From Bacteroidota bacterium (GTDB taxonomy: Bacteria > Bacteroidota > Bacteroidia > 2-12-FULL-35-15): a stretch of DNA of 64,000 nt. Below are positions 19,980-29,984 of the stretch, piece after piece (positions within the stretch are counted from its first letter, which is position 1; every line of letters starts with the position of its first letter). The notes under the pieces were generated by a model. The model was given only the letters and a program-made list of their open reading frames with translations, made no database searches and was not told the origin of the DNA. The position numbers and the translations under genes were made by a program. The stretch covers positions 62,001-126,000 of the forward strand of contig CANFRC010000007.1 of assembly GCA_947449315.1 (NCBI GenBank). The letters are read 5' to 3'.

Positions 19980-21272
19980 ATGAAAGTTATTCATATCACA
20001 ACGAGCAATAAAGGTGGAGCAGGAATTGCTGCATTGCGTTTACACGAAGAGCTTCTTTCGTCAGGTATAGATTCCAAGCTGTTGTCGTTGTATCAGTTTC
20101 CTTCAACCATAAAAGAACAATATTTGTTCGACAAACGAGATTATATCCTTCCTTTATTTGTTGACGTTGTTTTTTTGTTTCGTAAAGTTTTGAAAAGACT
20201 GAATTTATATTCATCTCTATCGGAGAAATATTCAAAAAAATATTTAAAAAACAGACCCAAAGGATTTGAACATTTCAGCTTTCCTTTTTCTGATGTTTCT
20301 ATTTTGAAACACCCTTTGGTTAAAAATGCGGATATTATTCATTTACATTGGGTCAGCGATGGATTTCTTGATTACAAGCATTTTTTTAATAATTGCGGTA
20401 AAAAAGTGGTGTGGACCTTGCACGATATGAATCCATTTACTGGTGGTTGTCACCATGCTGATGGCTGTTTTAAGTTTGAAACAACATGCAGTCATTGTCC
20501 GCAGTTGAAAAGCACGATAGATGAAAACTTTTCGGAAACCCTATTGAATATCAAAAAAGCTTCCCTAAATAGAATTAAAACGGAGCAGTTGAAAATCACA
20601 GCTCCATCTCAATGGCTTACATCCCTTTCACAAAAAAGTAATTTGTTTAAACGATTTGCCCATTATACGATTCATAATTTGGCAGACGACCAGGTATTCA
20701 AGTTCAGAACAAAACAGGAGGCGCGTCTAAAATTAAACATCCCGTTTGAAAAAAAAATGGTTTTGTTTGTAGCGCATAATGTTTCCGATAAAAGAAAAGG
20801 CACAGATTTTCTAATAGATGCTTTAAAACGTTTTAGTAACGATGATTCTATACTTGTTTGCTCAGTTGGTTCGTCTTCTGAACGGATCAGTTTTGATTTG
20901 GAACACAAAAAAATGGGATATGTGAACGATGAACAAACAATGGCCGAATTATATGCTTCCGCTGATGTTTTTGTATTGCCTTCCCTTGCAGAAAATTTTC
21001 CGAACACGATTTGCGAATCATTAATGTGCGGGACTCCTGTTGTCGCTTTTAATGTAGGTGGTATTTCAGAATTGGTGAATGATGAAAATGGGGTATTAGT
21101 GGAACCATTTAATGTTGATAAACTACATGATGCCATTGACTTTGTTTTGAAAAATCAATCTAAATTTGAAGGAGTGCATATTAGCAAAAATGCATTTAAA
21201 CAGCTTGGTAAAAAAGGAATAGCAAAACAATTTATGGATCTGTATTCCGAAATACTTAATGTAAATGACTAA
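19980..21272 (+). CDS. Glycosyltransferase family 4 type
   Basis: N-terminal IHITTSNKGGAGIAALRLH; C-terminal ASADVFVLPSLAENFPNTICESLMCGTPVVAFNVGGISELV. Confidence 0.9.
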   Translation: MKVIHITTSNKGGAGIAALRLHEELLSSGIDSKLLSLYQFPSTIKEQYLFDKRDYILPLFVDVVFLFRKVLKRLNLYSSLSEKYSKKYLKNRPKGFEHFSFPFSDVSILKHPLVKNADIIHLHWVSDGFLDYKHFFNNCGKKVVWTLHDMNPFTGGCHHADGCFKFETTCSHCPQLKSTIDENFSETLLNIKKASLNRIKTEQLKITAPSQWLTSLSQKSNLFKRFAHYTIHNLADDQVFKFRTKQEARLKLNIPFEKKMVLFVAHNVSDKRKGTDFLIDALKRFSNDDSILVCSVGSSSERISFDLEHKKMGYVNDEQTMAELYASADVFVLPSLAENFPNTICESLMCGTPVVAFNVGGISELVNDENGVLVEPFNVDKLHDAIDFVLKNQSKFEGVHISKNAFKQLGKKGIAKQFMDLYSEILNVND

Positions 21273-22035
21273 ACTATCAATTATTACCATCAATTATAAT
21301 GATCGTATTGGTCTTGAAAAAACCATACAGTCTGTTGTTTCTCAAAGTTTTCAAGATTTCGAGTTTATTATTATTGATGGGGGGTCAACAGATGGTAGTT
21401 TGGATGTGATCAAAAAATATGCAGATAAATTAAAATGTTGGGTATCAGAAAAAGATAAAGGTATCTATAATGCTCAAAACAAAGGGCTGAAAAATGCTGG
21501 CGGAGAATATTGTTTGTTTTTGAATTCTGGAGATTATTTATGCGATGATTCTGTCTTGAAAAATGTGTTCTCGATTAATTATACGGATGATATCTTATAT
21601 GGTGATATGAAAGTGGATTGGAACAACGGGAAAATCACTTTGGAGCAAATGCCTGAAAAGGTTACATTATCTCATATGTATCGTGATACAATCTGGCATC
21701 CCGTTTCATTTATTAAGAGCACAGTTTTTGAAAAAATTGGCAATTATAATGAGGCCTATTCGATGGTTGCAGATTATGAATTTTTCTTCAGAGCAATCGT
21801 TGTAAACAAGTTGTCTTCTAAACATTTGCCTTTTCCAATTTCTGTTTTTCTTTTTAACGGATTAAGTTCAAATGCAGAAAATAAAGCCACTGAGCGCTCC
21901 GAGCGATTGAAAGTTCACAAGACTTATTTGACCGATGCTGTAATTGAAGCTGAAGACAAGAAGATCATTGTTGAAAATGCTGCAAAAAGAAAATGGTATA
22001 ATCGTATCATCAATAAATTAAAAGGCAAGAAATGA
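21265..22035 (+). CDS. Glycosyltransferase family 2
   Basis: SIITINYNDRIGLEKTIQSVVSQSFQDFEFIIIDGGSTDGS. Confidence 0.92.
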   Translation: MTKLSIITINYNDRIGLEKTIQSVVSQSFQDFEFIIIDGGSTDGSLDVIKKYADKLKCWVSEKDKGIYNAQNKGLKNAGGEYCLFLNSGDYLCDDSVLKNVFSINYTDDILYGDMKVDWNNGKITLEQMPEKVTLSHMYRDTIWHPVSFIKSTVFEKIGNYNEAYSMVADYEFFFRAIVVNKLSSKHLPFPISVFLFNGLSSNAENKATERSERLKVHKTYLTDAVIEAEDKKIIVENAAKRKWYNRIINKLKGKK

Positions 22036-23039
22036 TGGAACAGCCAACTCACCCATTGGTTTCTGTAATAATGCCATGCTATAATTATGCTAGCTTTTTA
22101 AAAGATAGCGTGGGCAGTATATTATCCCAAACGTATGCAAACTGGGAATGTATCATTATCGATGATGGATCAACTGATAATTCTAAAGAAGTTGCACTTC
22201 AGCTTTGTCAAAAAGATAATCGGATAAAATATGTTGTTCAGGTTAATTCCGGCCCTGCTGTTGCCAGGAATCATGGATTGAAATTAGCAAAAGGTTCGCT
22301 AATACAGTTTTTAGATGCTGATGACCTGATTGAAAGTCGGAAATTTGAAAAGCAAGTTGCCTTTTTTGACCAGCATCCCGATTGTGATATTGTGTATAGC
22401 AATGTAAAATATTTTTCATCGGAATCTCCGGATAAATTATATGATGACATAGATCTCAAATCTGGTCCATGGATGAAAAAGGTGAGTGGAATGGGAGATG
22501 CTATGATAATGGAATTACTTAACGCGAATATTATGGTGATCAACTCCCCACTCGTAAGGTCCACTCTTTTTGATAAACATGGTTTGATGAACGAGGTTTT
22601 GCAATTCAATGAGGATTGGGAATTGTGGGCTAGATTTGCGATAGGAAATGCAGGATTTCAGTACAATGCTTCTAGCGGAACTCAGGCTTTGGTTCGGGTG
22701 CACAATAGTTATAGTAAGGATATTTTTAAGATGTATACATTTGGATTGAAAGCTTGTTTACTACTTAACGAAAAAGTGAAAGGTCGAAAATTTAAAAAGA
22801 TTATGATTCCTAAAATCAATTATCATATGAGAATCATTGATGAGAAATTGATAACATTATTATCCAAAGACAAACAGGAAGCTATCCTGAAAGCATCGAT
22901 GATCTATTCTCAAACAGGCGTTTTCAGGTATTCAATGTATACAAAGCTTTTCAAGTATTTCCCTGTATGGTTTTGTTATCTTTACAGTAAGTTCATTTTT
23001 GCGATTCACAAATTTAAAAATGTAATTATTTATGCCTAA
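22032..23039 (+). CDS. Glycosyltransferase family 2
   Basis: VSVIMPCYNYASFLKDSVGSILSQTYANWECIIIDDGSTDNS, DADD. Confidence 0.92.
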   Translation: MMEQPTHPLVSVIMPCYNYASFLKDSVGSILSQTYANWECIIIDDGSTDNSKEVALQLCQKDNRIKYVVQVNSGPAVARNHGLKLAKGSLIQFLDADDLIESRKFEKQVAFFDQHPDCDIVYSNVKYFSSESPDKLYDDIDLKSGPWMKKVSGMGDAMIMELLNANIMVINSPLVRSTLFDKHGLMNEVLQFNEDWELWARFAIGNAGFQYNASSGTQALVRVHNSYSKDIFKMYTFGLKACLLLNEKVKGRKFKKIMIPKINYHMRIIDEKLITLLSKDKQEAILKASMIYSQTGVFRYSMYTKLFKYFPVWFCYLYSKFIFAIHKFKNVIIYA

Positions 23040-23979
23040 AGTTTCTATATGCATACCTACTTACAAGCAAGTAGAATATTTACGGAAGACTTTAAGTTCG
23101 CTAAAAGAACAAACTTTTATCGATTATGAGCTTATTGTTTCTGATGATTCTGCTGATGATTCTGTTTTTAATTTACTTCAGGAGTTTGATTTTAAAGGGA
23201 AATTAAAATATATTAAGAATTCACCTGCACTGGGTTCACCAGCCAATTGGAATTTTGCAATTACCCAAGCTACGGGTGAATATATTAAAATCTTACATCA
23301 CGATGACTTCTTTACGAGTTCAGAAAGTCTAGCAAAATATGTAAAACTACTGGATCAAAACCCATCTTCTTCATTTGCTTTTTCAGGTTCAGAAATTGAG
23401 TTGCTATCATTAAAAATGAAAAAAGTACACCGTTGTTCTGCGAAAAAAATGCAGAAAATGGTCGCTTCACCTGAAATATTATTCTTTTCCAATTACATTG
23501 GCGCACCCAGTGCTACTATTTTTCGAAACAGCAAGGAAATACTTTTTGATGTTCATTTGAAATGGTTGGTGGATGTAGATTGGTATATACAAATGATCCG
23601 AAATAATTCAAAAATTGTAAGAACTCCCGAAGCACTTATTTGTACTGTTCACGGAGGAGTGGGGCAGATCACTCAATCCGTTTTTTCAGATAAAGAAATT
23701 CAAATAAATGAACATGTTTATTTTTTGAATAAAATTTTTAATAAAATAACAGGCAGAAAAAAGTATTCTGTTTTTTTTCAGTTGCTATTTAATAAATATA
23801 AGATTGAAAATGAAAATGATTTAAGTGCGATTACTTTTGTACCAAATCAATTGGAGTCGTTTTTTTCTGAAGTATTTAAATTGAAAAACAAAGCCATCTT
23901 TTTTAAAAAAGTAAATTATTGGCTAAGAAAATATACATTAAGCGATTATACACTCACTATCAAAAAAATGTTTAAATGA
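23032..23979 (+). CDS. Glycosyltransferase family 2
   Basis: VSICIPTYKQVEYLRKTLSSLKEQTFIDYELIVSDDSADDS. Confidence 0.92.
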   Translation: MPKVSICIPTYKQVEYLRKTLSSLKEQTFIDYELIVSDDSADDSVFNLLQEFDFKGKLKYIKNSPALGSPANWNFAITQATGEYIKILHHDDFFTSSESLAKYVKLLDQNPSSSFAFSGSEIELLSLKMKKVHRCSAKKMQKMVASPEILFFSNYIGAPSATIFRNSKEILFDVHLKWLVDVDWYIQMIRNNSKIVRTPEALICTVHGGVGQITQSVFSDKEIQINEHVYFLNKIFNKITGRKKYSVFFQLLFNKYKIENENDLSAITFVPNQLESFFSEVFKLKNKAIFFKKVNYWLRKYTLSDYTLTIKKMFK

Positions 23980-24863
23980 TTGTAGTGAAACTAATGGGAG
24001 GCCTGGGTAACCAAATGTTTCAATACGCATTTGGCAAAAGTCTAGCTCTGAAAAATCAAGTAGTATTGAAACTGGATGTTTCCGCTTTGGATGACCGCAC
24101 AATCAGTGGTGAGTATACAATACGTAATTATGCATTACAGAATTTTAATATCACTGCAGCGATTGCCTCACAAGAAGAAGCTAGGTTGTTCAATAAAAGT
24201 AAAATAGGTAAATTATTAGATCTGTTATCTTGCTTTGTCCCTTTTAAAAGTAAAAATTGCTATTTGCGTGAACCTTCTTTTTCATTTTTTGAAAATGCGC
24301 TTAATGCTCCTTCCAATACTTATATTGATGGTTATTGGCAGAGTGAAAAATATTTCAATTCCATCAGAAAACAATTAATGGATGATCTGATTCCTTCAAA
24401 TTCTTTATCTCCTCAAAGCGTATTCATAGCCGATAAAATAAAAAACAGTGAGTCGGTAAGTATTCATGTTCGAAGAGGGGATTATCTTTCAATCCCAGAG
24501 AATAACAATTTGTATGAAAGTTGTTCTGAAAGCTATTATTACGAAGCCATTAAAGTTATTGTGTCAAAATTTCCGAATGCGACTTTTTATGTATTTTCTG
24601 ATGAGCCAGAATGGTTTAAAAGAAATATAAAAATCGATCACCCTGTTGATTTTGTCACGCACAATCAAGGTGAAAACAGTTATGAAGATCTGATCTTGAT
24701 GTCATATTGTAAACATAATATTATTGCAAACAGCTCTTTCAGCTGGTGGGGAGCGTGGTTAAATGAAAATACGAATAAAATGGTGGTCGCGCCAAAAAAA
24801 TGGTTTAAGGATAAATCAAAAAACACAACAGATCTAATTCCTCATCAATGGTTACAACTATGA
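23976..24863 (+). CDS. Alpha-1,2-fucosyltransferase-like, GT11
   Basis: VVKLMGGLGNQMFQYAFGKSLA and SIHVRRGDYL motifs characteristic of GT11. Confidence 0.92.
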   Translation: MIVVKLMGGLGNQMFQYAFGKSLALKNQVVLKLDVSALDDRTISGEYTIRNYALQNFNITAAIASQEEARLFNKSKIGKLLDLLSCFVPFKSKNCYLREPSFSFFENALNAPSNTYIDGYWQSEKYFNSIRKQLMDDLIPSNSLSPQSVFIADKIKNSESVSIHVRRGDYLSIPENNNLYESCSESYYYEAIKVIVSKFPNATFYVFSDEPEWFKRNIKIDHPVDFVTHNQGENSYEDLILMSYCKHNIIANSSFSWWGAWLNENTNKMVVAPKKWFKDKSKNTTDLIPHQWLQL

Positions 24864-25885
24864 AAACTCCCAAAGTGACCGTTTTGATGCCTGTTTATAA
24901 CGGGGAGAAATATCTCAAAGAAGCAATTGAGAGTATTTTAAATCAGGATTTTACTGATTTCGAATTTTTAATAATAAATGATGGATCTACCGACGGTTCT
25001 AAGCAAATAATAGCTTCTTATTCAGATGAGCGAATATGTATAGTAGAGAATGAAAAAAATATCGGACTTGTGAATACCCTAAATAAAGGGTTGGTTTTAG
25101 CAAAAGGAGAGTATATTGCTCGGATGGACTGCGATGATATAAGTGTTAAAACAAGATTAAGCAAGCAAGTGAAGCTGATGGATAAGAATAAGGACATTGG
25201 AGCAAGTGGAAGTTTTTATCGTCTTCTAAGAAATAATAAAAATGCTATTGTTGATTTCCCTATTACCAATGAAGAGATAAAATGTTTTATGGTATTTAAT
25301 TGTCCCATAGCTCACCCTTCAGCAATTATAAGAAGCAGTTTGATTAAACAGCATAATTTGCTATATTCTTCCGACTATACGCATGCAGAAGATTATTATT
25401 TTTGGTCACAAATAGCTGAGTATTCTCAATTAAAAAATACTTCTGAAGTATTATTAAATTATAGGGTTCATGAAAATCAAATTACGGGTAATGTAAAATT
25501 TCTTGGTGTTAAAATGAATACTTTAAACGCTATTCGTTCAAAACATCTAAAAATGTTGGGCGTTTCTCCTACATCGGAAGAAATGGATATTCATACTATG
25601 ATTAGCGATGGAAATACTCTGACTTCATTGGAACAACTTGTAGCAGCTGAAATTTGGTTATTAAAAATTCTCAATTTAAATGAAAAGAATAAAATTTTAG
25701 ATGTGTCGTATTTTGGTAAAATCATTTTAGAAAGATGGTTACGTTTATGTTATAATTTTTATGGTGGTAAAAAGGGGGGGGCTTACTTTTATAATTCAGA
25801 ATTATATAAAAATGTCAAATTGCCTATTTTACGTAAATTAGAGTTGTTTAAACAGATTTACTATTCATATAAAAGAAGGAGTTAA
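24848..25885 (+). CDS. Glycosyltransferase family 2
   Basis: VTVLMPVYNGEKYLKEAIESILNQDFTDFEFLIINDGSTDGS. Confidence 0.92.
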   Translation: MVTTMKTPKVTVLMPVYNGEKYLKEAIESILNQDFTDFEFLIINDGSTDGSKQIIASYSDERICIVENEKNIGLVNTLNKGLVLAKGEYIARMDCDDISVKTRLSKQVKLMDKNKDIGASGSFYRLLRNNKNAIVDFPITNEEIKCFMVFNCPIAHPSAIIRSSLIKQHNLLYSSDYTHAEDYYFWSQIAEYSQLKNTSEVLLNYRVHENQITGNVKFLGVKMNTLNAIRSKHLKMLGVSPTSEEMDIHTMISDGNTLTSLEQLVAAEIWLLKILNLNEKNKILDVSYFGKIILERWLRLCYNFYGGKKGGAYFYNSELYKNVKLPILRKLELFKQIYYSYKRRS

Positions 25886-25889
25886 TAAA

Positions 25890-26969
25890 ATGAAGATTTG
25901 TTTATTAGCAGACGGAGAAAGTATTCACACCATCAGATGGTGCAAGCATTTCTTTGGCTTAGGACATGAGATTCATTTAATTACGTTCAAGAAAGTTGAA
26001 ATGGATGATATTCACATTCATTTTATTGACACAGGAAAAATAAATGTGGAAGGAGGTAATTGGAAAATTCTTCTTAAATTTTTACATGTCAAGAAGGTAA
26101 TAAAGTCAATTAACCCCGATGTATTACATTCTTTGTATACAACTAGCTACGGTTTAATAGGTGCATTATCTGGTTTTCATCCGTATATAGTTACTCCTTT
26201 AGGTTCGGATATTTTAATCACTCCCCAAAAATCAATTATTTACAGGGCATTATTGCGCTATACTTTTAAAAAAGCCGATTTAATTACATCTATGGCACCA
26301 CACATGAAAGATGTAATGTTAAAATTAGGAGTTCCTTCAGTAAAAATTACAGATATTGTTTTAGGAATCAACACAGAAATATTTAATAAAAAGAATAGAC
26401 GACTTTCAAAAGATAATTTTGTGATATGTAGTACGCGTAATCTTGAACACGTTTATAATATTCCACAATTTCTAAGCGCTATTGCGCTTGTTAAATCAAA
26501 AATTCCAACTTTGAAAGTTAAAATAATTGGCGATGGCTCCTTAAGATCTGAATTAGAGCGCTTGACTAGAGAGTTGAAAATTGATGATGTTGTTAGCTTT
26601 TTAGGAAAAGTTCCTCAAAATAAGGTGGTCGAACTGTTGAATTCATCGCATATTTCGGTTACCGTTTCTCTTTCAGATGGGAATAGTTTATCTTTAATAG
26701 AAGCAATGGCATGTGGAACGTATCCTATTGCTAGTGATATTCCTGCTAATCATGAATGGATAAAAGAAGGTGTAAATGGTAATTTTGTTAAAATTAACGG
26801 AGTGCAAGAGTTGGCTGATATTATCCAAAAAGTTTATCTTAACTTTGATACGATTATTGATAATGCCATGCTTGAAAGCGATAAAATAATTGCAGATAAA
26901 GGAACATGGCAAATAAATATGTTGAAGATGGAAAATATTTACAAAGAAATTTCTTCCCATGTCAAATAG
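25890..26969 (+). CDS. Glycosyltransferase family 4
   Basis: LLADGESIHTIRWCKHFFGLGHEIHLIT; SLSDGNSLSLIEAMACGTYPIASDIPANHEWI. Confidence 0.9.
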   Translation: MKICLLADGESIHTIRWCKHFFGLGHEIHLITFKKVEMDDIHIHFIDTGKINVEGGNWKILLKFLHVKKVIKSINPDVLHSLYTTSYGLIGALSGFHPYIVTPLGSDILITPQKSIIYRALLRYTFKKADLITSMAPHMKDVMLKLGVPSVKITDIVLGINTEIFNKKNRRLSKDNFVICSTRNLEHVYNIPQFLSAIALVKSKIPTLKVKIIGDGSLRSELERLTRELKIDDVVSFLGKVPQNKVVELLNSSHISVTVSLSDGNSLSLIEAMACGTYPIASDIPANHEWIKEGVNGNFVKINGVQELADIIQKVYLNFDTIIDNAMLESDKIIADKGTWQINMLKMENIYKEISSHVK

Positions 26970-27495
26970 GATTCTAATCATAGGAGCTGGAGGACATGGT
27001 AAAGTTGTATTCGATGCCATCATAGCTCAAGGTATTTATGAGATTTCGGGTTTTGTTGATAGTACGATTCCTGTTGGCACTATCATAGTGAATTCAGTTA
27101 AGGTTATCGCACATCAGGATGAATTAAGTTCATTAGATGGGAAATCAGATTTTTGTGTTGTAGCGATTGGTAATAATAAGGTTAGATGTAAGGTAGCAGA
27201 ACTAGCGAAATTAAAATTTAAGGCAGCAACAGTTATTCATCCTTCAGCAGTGATTGGTTCGGATGTTTTAATAAAAGAAGGTACAGTTGTTCTTGCAAAC
27301 GCGGTTGTTAATGCTTCTTGCACTATTGGTGAAAATGCTATTGTGAATGCGGGCGTAGTTGTAGATCACGATTGTACTATTGGGGATAACGTTCATCTCT
27401 CGATTGGAACAATGATTGGAAGTAACTCGAAAATTGCCAATTTTAAAACAACCGCAATTGGTGAGAAAATAAATTCATTCTCTTTAATGGAATAA
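26959..27495 (+). CDS. PglD/NeuD-like sugar acetyltransferase (short C terminus)
   Basis: ILIIGAGGHGKVVFDAI; left-handed beta-helix hexapeptide repeats (IGENAIVNAGVVVDHDCTIGDNVHLSIGTMIG). Confidence 0.82.
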   Translation: MSNRILIIGAGGHGKVVFDAIIAQGIYEISGFVDSTIPVGTIIVNSVKVIAHQDELSSLDGKSDFCVVAIGNNKVRCKVAELAKLKFKAATVIHPSAVIGSDVLIKEGTVVLANAVVNASCTIGENAIVNAGVVVDHDCTIGDNVHLSIGTMIGSNSKIANFKTTAIGEKINSFSLME

Positions 27496-27515
27496 TTAAT
27501 AACATAACATTTAGA

Positions 27516-28739
27516 TTGAAAATTTTAATTCTTACTCAGTATTTTCCACCAGAAGTAGGTGCTCCTCAAAACAGATTGTTTGAGTTGGCTGTTCGTCTTC
27601 AGCAAAAAGGTGCAGATGTGAGTATTCTTACTGCAATGCCGAATTATCCGCAAATGCAGGTTCATGATGCATATAAAGGTAAATTTTATCATTATGAAGA
27701 GATGAATCAGTTGCATGTTCACCGCTCTTGGATTTATGTTAGCAGAAGTAAAGGGATCGTAAAACGTTTACTTAATTATTTTTCATTTGTAAAAACATCG
27801 TTTTGGATTGGTTGGATTAAATTAGGCAAATTCGATTATATTCTTTGTGAAAGCCCGCCCTTATTTTTGGGGATCACCGCCTATTTACTTAAAAAATTGA
27901 AAGGCGCAAAATTAATATTTAATGTGTCTGACTTATGGCCGGAGAGTGCTGAAAAATTGGGATTGGTAACAAATCGGTTTTTTCTCAACTCAGCAACTAA
28001 ATTAGAAGAGTTCTTGTATCGCAAATCAGACTTGATTTCAGGACAAACACAAGGAATTGTTAAAAATATATCATCACGTTTTCCCGACAAAAAAATATAT
28101 TGGATGCCCAATGGTGTTGACCTTAATTATTATAAAGTAGGAGCTGTTGAAAGTAATTGGAGGCAACAAAATAAATTTGAACCAACTGATTTTTTATTGC
28201 TGTATGCTGGAATAATAGGTCATGCTCAAGGCTTGGAAGTGATTATTCTAGCTGCAGAAAAGTTAAAAGCATATACTGCGATTAAATTTGTATTGGTTGG
28301 CAGCGGTCCGGAGAAAGAAAGATTGCTTCAATTGAAAAAAGAATTAAAAATAGACAATGTGTTTTTCTTTGATGCGGTAACAAAAAAAGAAATGCCGGCA
28401 ATTATCACTGCGATTGATGTTGCTGTCATCCCTTTAAAAAGACTTGATTTATTTAAAGGTGCAATACCGTCAAAAATATTTGAGAATCTTGCCATGAAAA
28501 AGCCGATTTTACTTGGTGTTGAAGGTGAAGCAAAAGAACTTTTTATTGATGAAGGGAAATGTGGCTTGGCATTCATTCCCGAAGATGAATCAGACTTGGC
28601 ATCAAAAACCTTGGAATTGTTTAACAATCGGACTACTTTAGGTCAATTAGGTGAAAATGGATTTACGTATGTGGAGCGAAAATTTACCAGAGACAAAATT
28701 GCAAATGAATTCTGGGATTTTATTAATGAAAATAAATAA
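27516..28739 (+). CDS. Glycosyltransferase family 4 (WbuB-like)
   Basis: ILTQYFPPEVGAPQNRLFELAVRLQQKGADVSILTAMPNYP; GVDLNYY. Confidence 0.9.
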   Translation: MKILILTQYFPPEVGAPQNRLFELAVRLQQKGADVSILTAMPNYPQMQVHDAYKGKFYHYEEMNQLHVHRSWIYVSRSKGIVKRLLNYFSFVKTSFWIGWIKLGKFDYILCESPPLFLGITAYLLKKLKGAKLIFNVSDLWPESAEKLGLVTNRFFLNSATKLEEFLYRKSDLISGQTQGIVKNISSRFPDKKIYWMPNGVDLNYYKVGAVESNWRQQNKFEPTDFLLLYAGIIGHAQGLEVIILAAEKLKAYTAIKFVLVGSGPEKERLLQLKKELKIDNVFFFDAVTKKEMPAIITAIDVAVIPLKRLDLFKGAIPSKIFENLAMKKPILLGVEGEAKELFIDEGKCGLAFIPEDESDLASKTLELFNNRTTLGQLGENGFTYVERKFTRDKIANEFWDFINENK

Positions 28740-28745
28740 AGGGAT

Positions 28746-29984
28746 TTGATTTTGAAAAAGGAACAGTTTCATATACGATCACATTATTACCTGACGTTGC
28801 TCATTGCATTTTGTTTGCCTATAGCTCGTTTTACACCTATTTTTATAGCTCTTCTGCTTCTCAATTGGCTAGTGGAAGGCGACTTTAGAAATAAATTTAA
28901 GTCGATCGGGAAAAATAATGTAGCTCTTTTGTTTATTGGCTTTTATATTTTGCACCTGATAGGGTTGACATATACTCAAAATAGGGAGTCAGGACTTTTT
29001 GATATTCAGGTAAAGTTTTCTTTGTTAGTTTTCCCTTTGGTTTTTGCAACTAAACCAATTGCAAAGCCTGAAATGAAAAATGTATTTTTTGCTTTCATCG
29101 CCGGAGCAATCGTTTCTTCCTTTATCCTCCTCACAAGAGCAATATATACTTATGTAGTAAATGGAGAGAACAATTTTTTTTACCAGGAATTCTCATCCTA
29201 CCTTATTCATCCGAGTTACTTATCCATGTATTTTAATTTAGCAATTGCATGGCTTTTAATTCAAGTGCTAAATAAATCATTTATCCAAACCTATTCAACA
29301 GCTTATTCTTGCTTGATAATACTGTTTTTTTCTTTTGTTATTGTCCTCTTATCCTCTAAACTAGGACTTATCGTATTGATTTTACAATTCATCGGATTTC
29401 TGGTCTTTTTTATCATCAGTCGCAAAAAATATATTTTGGGTGGAGCAGGTCTTTTACTTATTTTAATTTCAGCATATTCTGTGATTACTTTTGTACCCGC
29501 CATTCGCGACAGAGTTCATAATGCAGTGATTGCTATTTCGGCTACTACCGATAACGAAAAAGATTCGGAGAGTACAGCAGTTCGTTTGCTAATATGGAAG
29601 GCTGCTGATCAGGTTATTTCAGAAAATTTTTTATGGGGTACCGGTACTGGTGATGCCAAAGATGCCTTAATGAAAGAATATCAAAAACGAGGTATGACCG
29701 GTGCTTTGGAACATAAGTTAAATTCGCATAACGAATATTATCAGGTATTTTTGAGTTTGGGATTGATCGGTTTTCTACTGCTAATCGCTAGCTTGTTGCT
29801 ACCTTTGAAAGAGGCTTTTAATACTTCAAATTATATTTATATATTATTTTTAGTAATCATTATTTTGAATTTTATACCCGAATCAATGTTTGAAACACAA
29901 GCAGGCGTTATGTTTTATGCCTTCTTTAATTCATTACTCTGTTTTTCTGACAGCAATTATTTAACCACTCAAAAAAGCCAATGA
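28746..29984 (+). CDS. O-antigen ligase/polymerase family (WaaL/Wzy-like) membrane protein
   Basis: Polytopic; FLWGTGTGDAKDALMKEYQKRG...LNSHNEYYQVFLSLGLIGFLLLI, typical Wzy_C pattern. TTG start. Confidence 0.85.
   Translation: MILKKEQFHIRSHYYLTLLIAFCLPIARFTPIFIALLLLNWLVEGDFRNKFKSIGKNNVALLFIGFYILHLIGLTYTQNRESGLFDIQVKFSLLVFPLVFATKPIAKPEMKNVFFAFIAGAIVSSFILLTRAIYTYVVNGENNFFYQEFSSYLIHPSYLSMYFNLAIAWLLIQVLNKSFIQTYSTAYSCLIILFFSFVIVLLSSKLGLIVLILQFIGFLVFFIISRKKYILGGAGLLLILISAYSVITFVPAIRDRVHNAVIAISATTDNEKDSESTAVRLLIWKAADQVISENFLWGTGTGDAKDALMKEYQKRGMTGALEHKLNSHNEYYQVFLSLGLIGFLLLIASLLLPLKEAFNTSNYIYILFLVIIILNFIPESMFETQAGVMFYAFFNSLLCFSDSNYLTTQKSQ

Noticed and set aside
20672-21136. 154-aa minus-strand ORF
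   Set aside because: Antisense to a GT4 gene with conserved motifs; composition typical of a shadow ORF.
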